Below are positions 63,729 through 64,000 of a DNA stretch of 64,000 nt, piece after piece. The stretch is from an uncultured Flavobacteriaceae bacterium (lineage in GTDB: Bacteria > Bacteroidota > Bacteroidia > Flavobacteriales > Flavobacteriaceae): NCBI GenBank assembly GCA_947494695.1, contig CANLWB010000011.1, positions 1-64,000 on the forward strand. The letters are read 5' to 3'. The notes under the pieces were generated by a model that had not been told where the DNA came from, did not search any database, and saw nothing but the letters and a program-made list of their open reading frames with translations. Position 1 is the stretch's first letter, and each line of letters opens with the position of its first letter. The translations under genes were made by a program, and so were the position numbers.

Positions 63729-63881
63729 CTATTTTTAGGAGCAAGCACTGCGAACTAAAACTAGTTGGTCGAATTAATCCCGCCGGGGCGGGATCAAAAA
63801 AAGTAATATTTCTTTCTACTTTAAGAAGCAGACACTGCCCCTTAAAGTAGCTGGTCGAATTAATCCCAACTAAGGCGGGAT
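63729..63881 (+). repeat. two tandem copies of a two-hairpin repeat
   Basis: Each copy has a stem of 10 bp, a linker ending TGGTCGAATTAATCCC, and a second GC hairpin. Copy 1: CTATTTTTAG (63729-63738) with CTAAAACTAG (63755-63764), then ATCCCGC/GCGGGAT (63777-63794). Copy 2: CTACTTTAAG (63816-63825) with CTTAAAGTAG (63841-63850) perfectly, an inner GCAG-ACA-CTGC stem, then ATCCC/GGGAT (63863-63881). The period is 87 bases; the common 54-base parts align with one offset. Non-coding, ending 15 bases before the next start codon. Confidence 0.75.
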
Positions 63882-63895
63882 TTATAAGTTTTAAA

Positions 63896-64000
63896 ATGAA
63901 AAAAAGAATACACTTTTTTATACTTTCAAGTCTCTTTTTTCTAGAGACAAACGCCCAATGCGCTATGTGTCGTGCTGTTTTAGAAAGTAATGAAAGTCAA
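63896..64000 (+). CDS. membrane/secreted protein of the cytochrome oxidase locus (partial)
   Basis: The first 35 codons are visible. MKKRIHFFILSSLFF is a signal peptide ending NAQ, followed by CAMCRAVLESNESQ. This CxxC start after cleavage is typical of a short flavobacterial membrane protein often encoded next to SCO and DUF420 genes; function not established. The 3' end is outside the window. The tandem two-hairpin repeat occupies its leader. Confidence 0.75.
   Translation, partial: MKKRIHFFILSSLFFLETNAQCAMCRAVLESNESQ

Noticed and set aside
63729-63881. Two-hairpin repeats as tRNA-like genes
   Set aside because: Stem lengths and order do not fit a cloverleaf and there is no anticodon-arm or T-loop consensus.

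Overview
The window is a 64 kb chromosomal segment from a low-GC member of the Bacteroidota, almost certainly Flavobacteriaceae and probably a gliding marine or aquatic species. The indications are sprA and a remB-like gene, several secreted proteins with C-terminal type IX secretion (T9SS) sorting domains, a PorP/SprF-type outer-membrane protein, an alternative complex III (ACIII) respiratory operon, and recurrent flavobacterial promoter boxes of the form TAnnTTTG. Species is not determinable from what is visible.

Layout. 1-1.7 kb: possible tRNA 3' end, a terminator and a hipBA toxin-antitoxin pair with an operator-like palindrome pair. 2.1-8.3 kb: a membrane TPR/LuxR-type regulator and two T9SS cargo proteins, one of them a large choice-of-anchor I protein with an inserted phytase-like esterase domain. 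8.6-14.1 kb: a universal stress protein facing the rimP-nusA-infB operon. 14.3-15.4 kb: a 47-residue membrane peptide and a SPOR protein in mostly empty DNA. 15.6-27.1 kb: actABCDEF-coxBA, that is ACIII followed by subunits II and I of the aa3-type oxidase, ended by a perfect 18-bp terminator stem. 27.5-34.5 kb: a giant type B T9SS adhesin-like protein, a PorP/SprF protein and an OmpA/PD40 protein. 34.6-34.8 kb: a MITE-like palindrome.

34.9-57.4 kb holds ruvB, a cytochrome P450, queG, a secreted TapB/DUF3108-like protein, maeB, ruvA, the 7.3 kb sprA, gcvH, vanZ, two TonB-like proteins, remB and a subtilisin-like T9SS protease. 57.5-64 kb holds a secreted metallo-beta-lactamase-fold hydrolase diverging from the second respiratory block: ctaB, two subunit III genes, subunit IV, a SCO-fold protein without cysteines, a canonical SCO protein, DUF420, and a partial membrane protein beginning at the right edge.

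Functionally, the act-cox block and the ctaB-cox3-cox4-SCO block together build one electron path: menaquinol to ACIII to cytochrome c to the CuA/heme-copper oxidase, with heme O synthesis and copper insertion encoded in the second block. SprA, the SprF-like and OmpA-like proteins, the TonB-like proteins and RemB belong to envelope, secretion and gliding biology, and the sorting-domain proteins are their likely clients.

The less ordinary material is mainly non-coding: the tandem two-hairpin repeat before the last gene, the 166-bp palindrome before ruvB, dispersed REP-like repeats around the tonB and cox genes, the terminator-like hairpin in the rimP leader, and the operator pair of hipBA. I did not find a convincing multi-gene system of an undescribed type; the best leads are those repeats, the cysteine-free SCO-fold protein, and the PxFPGC module shared by three adjacent TonB-like/RemB genes.
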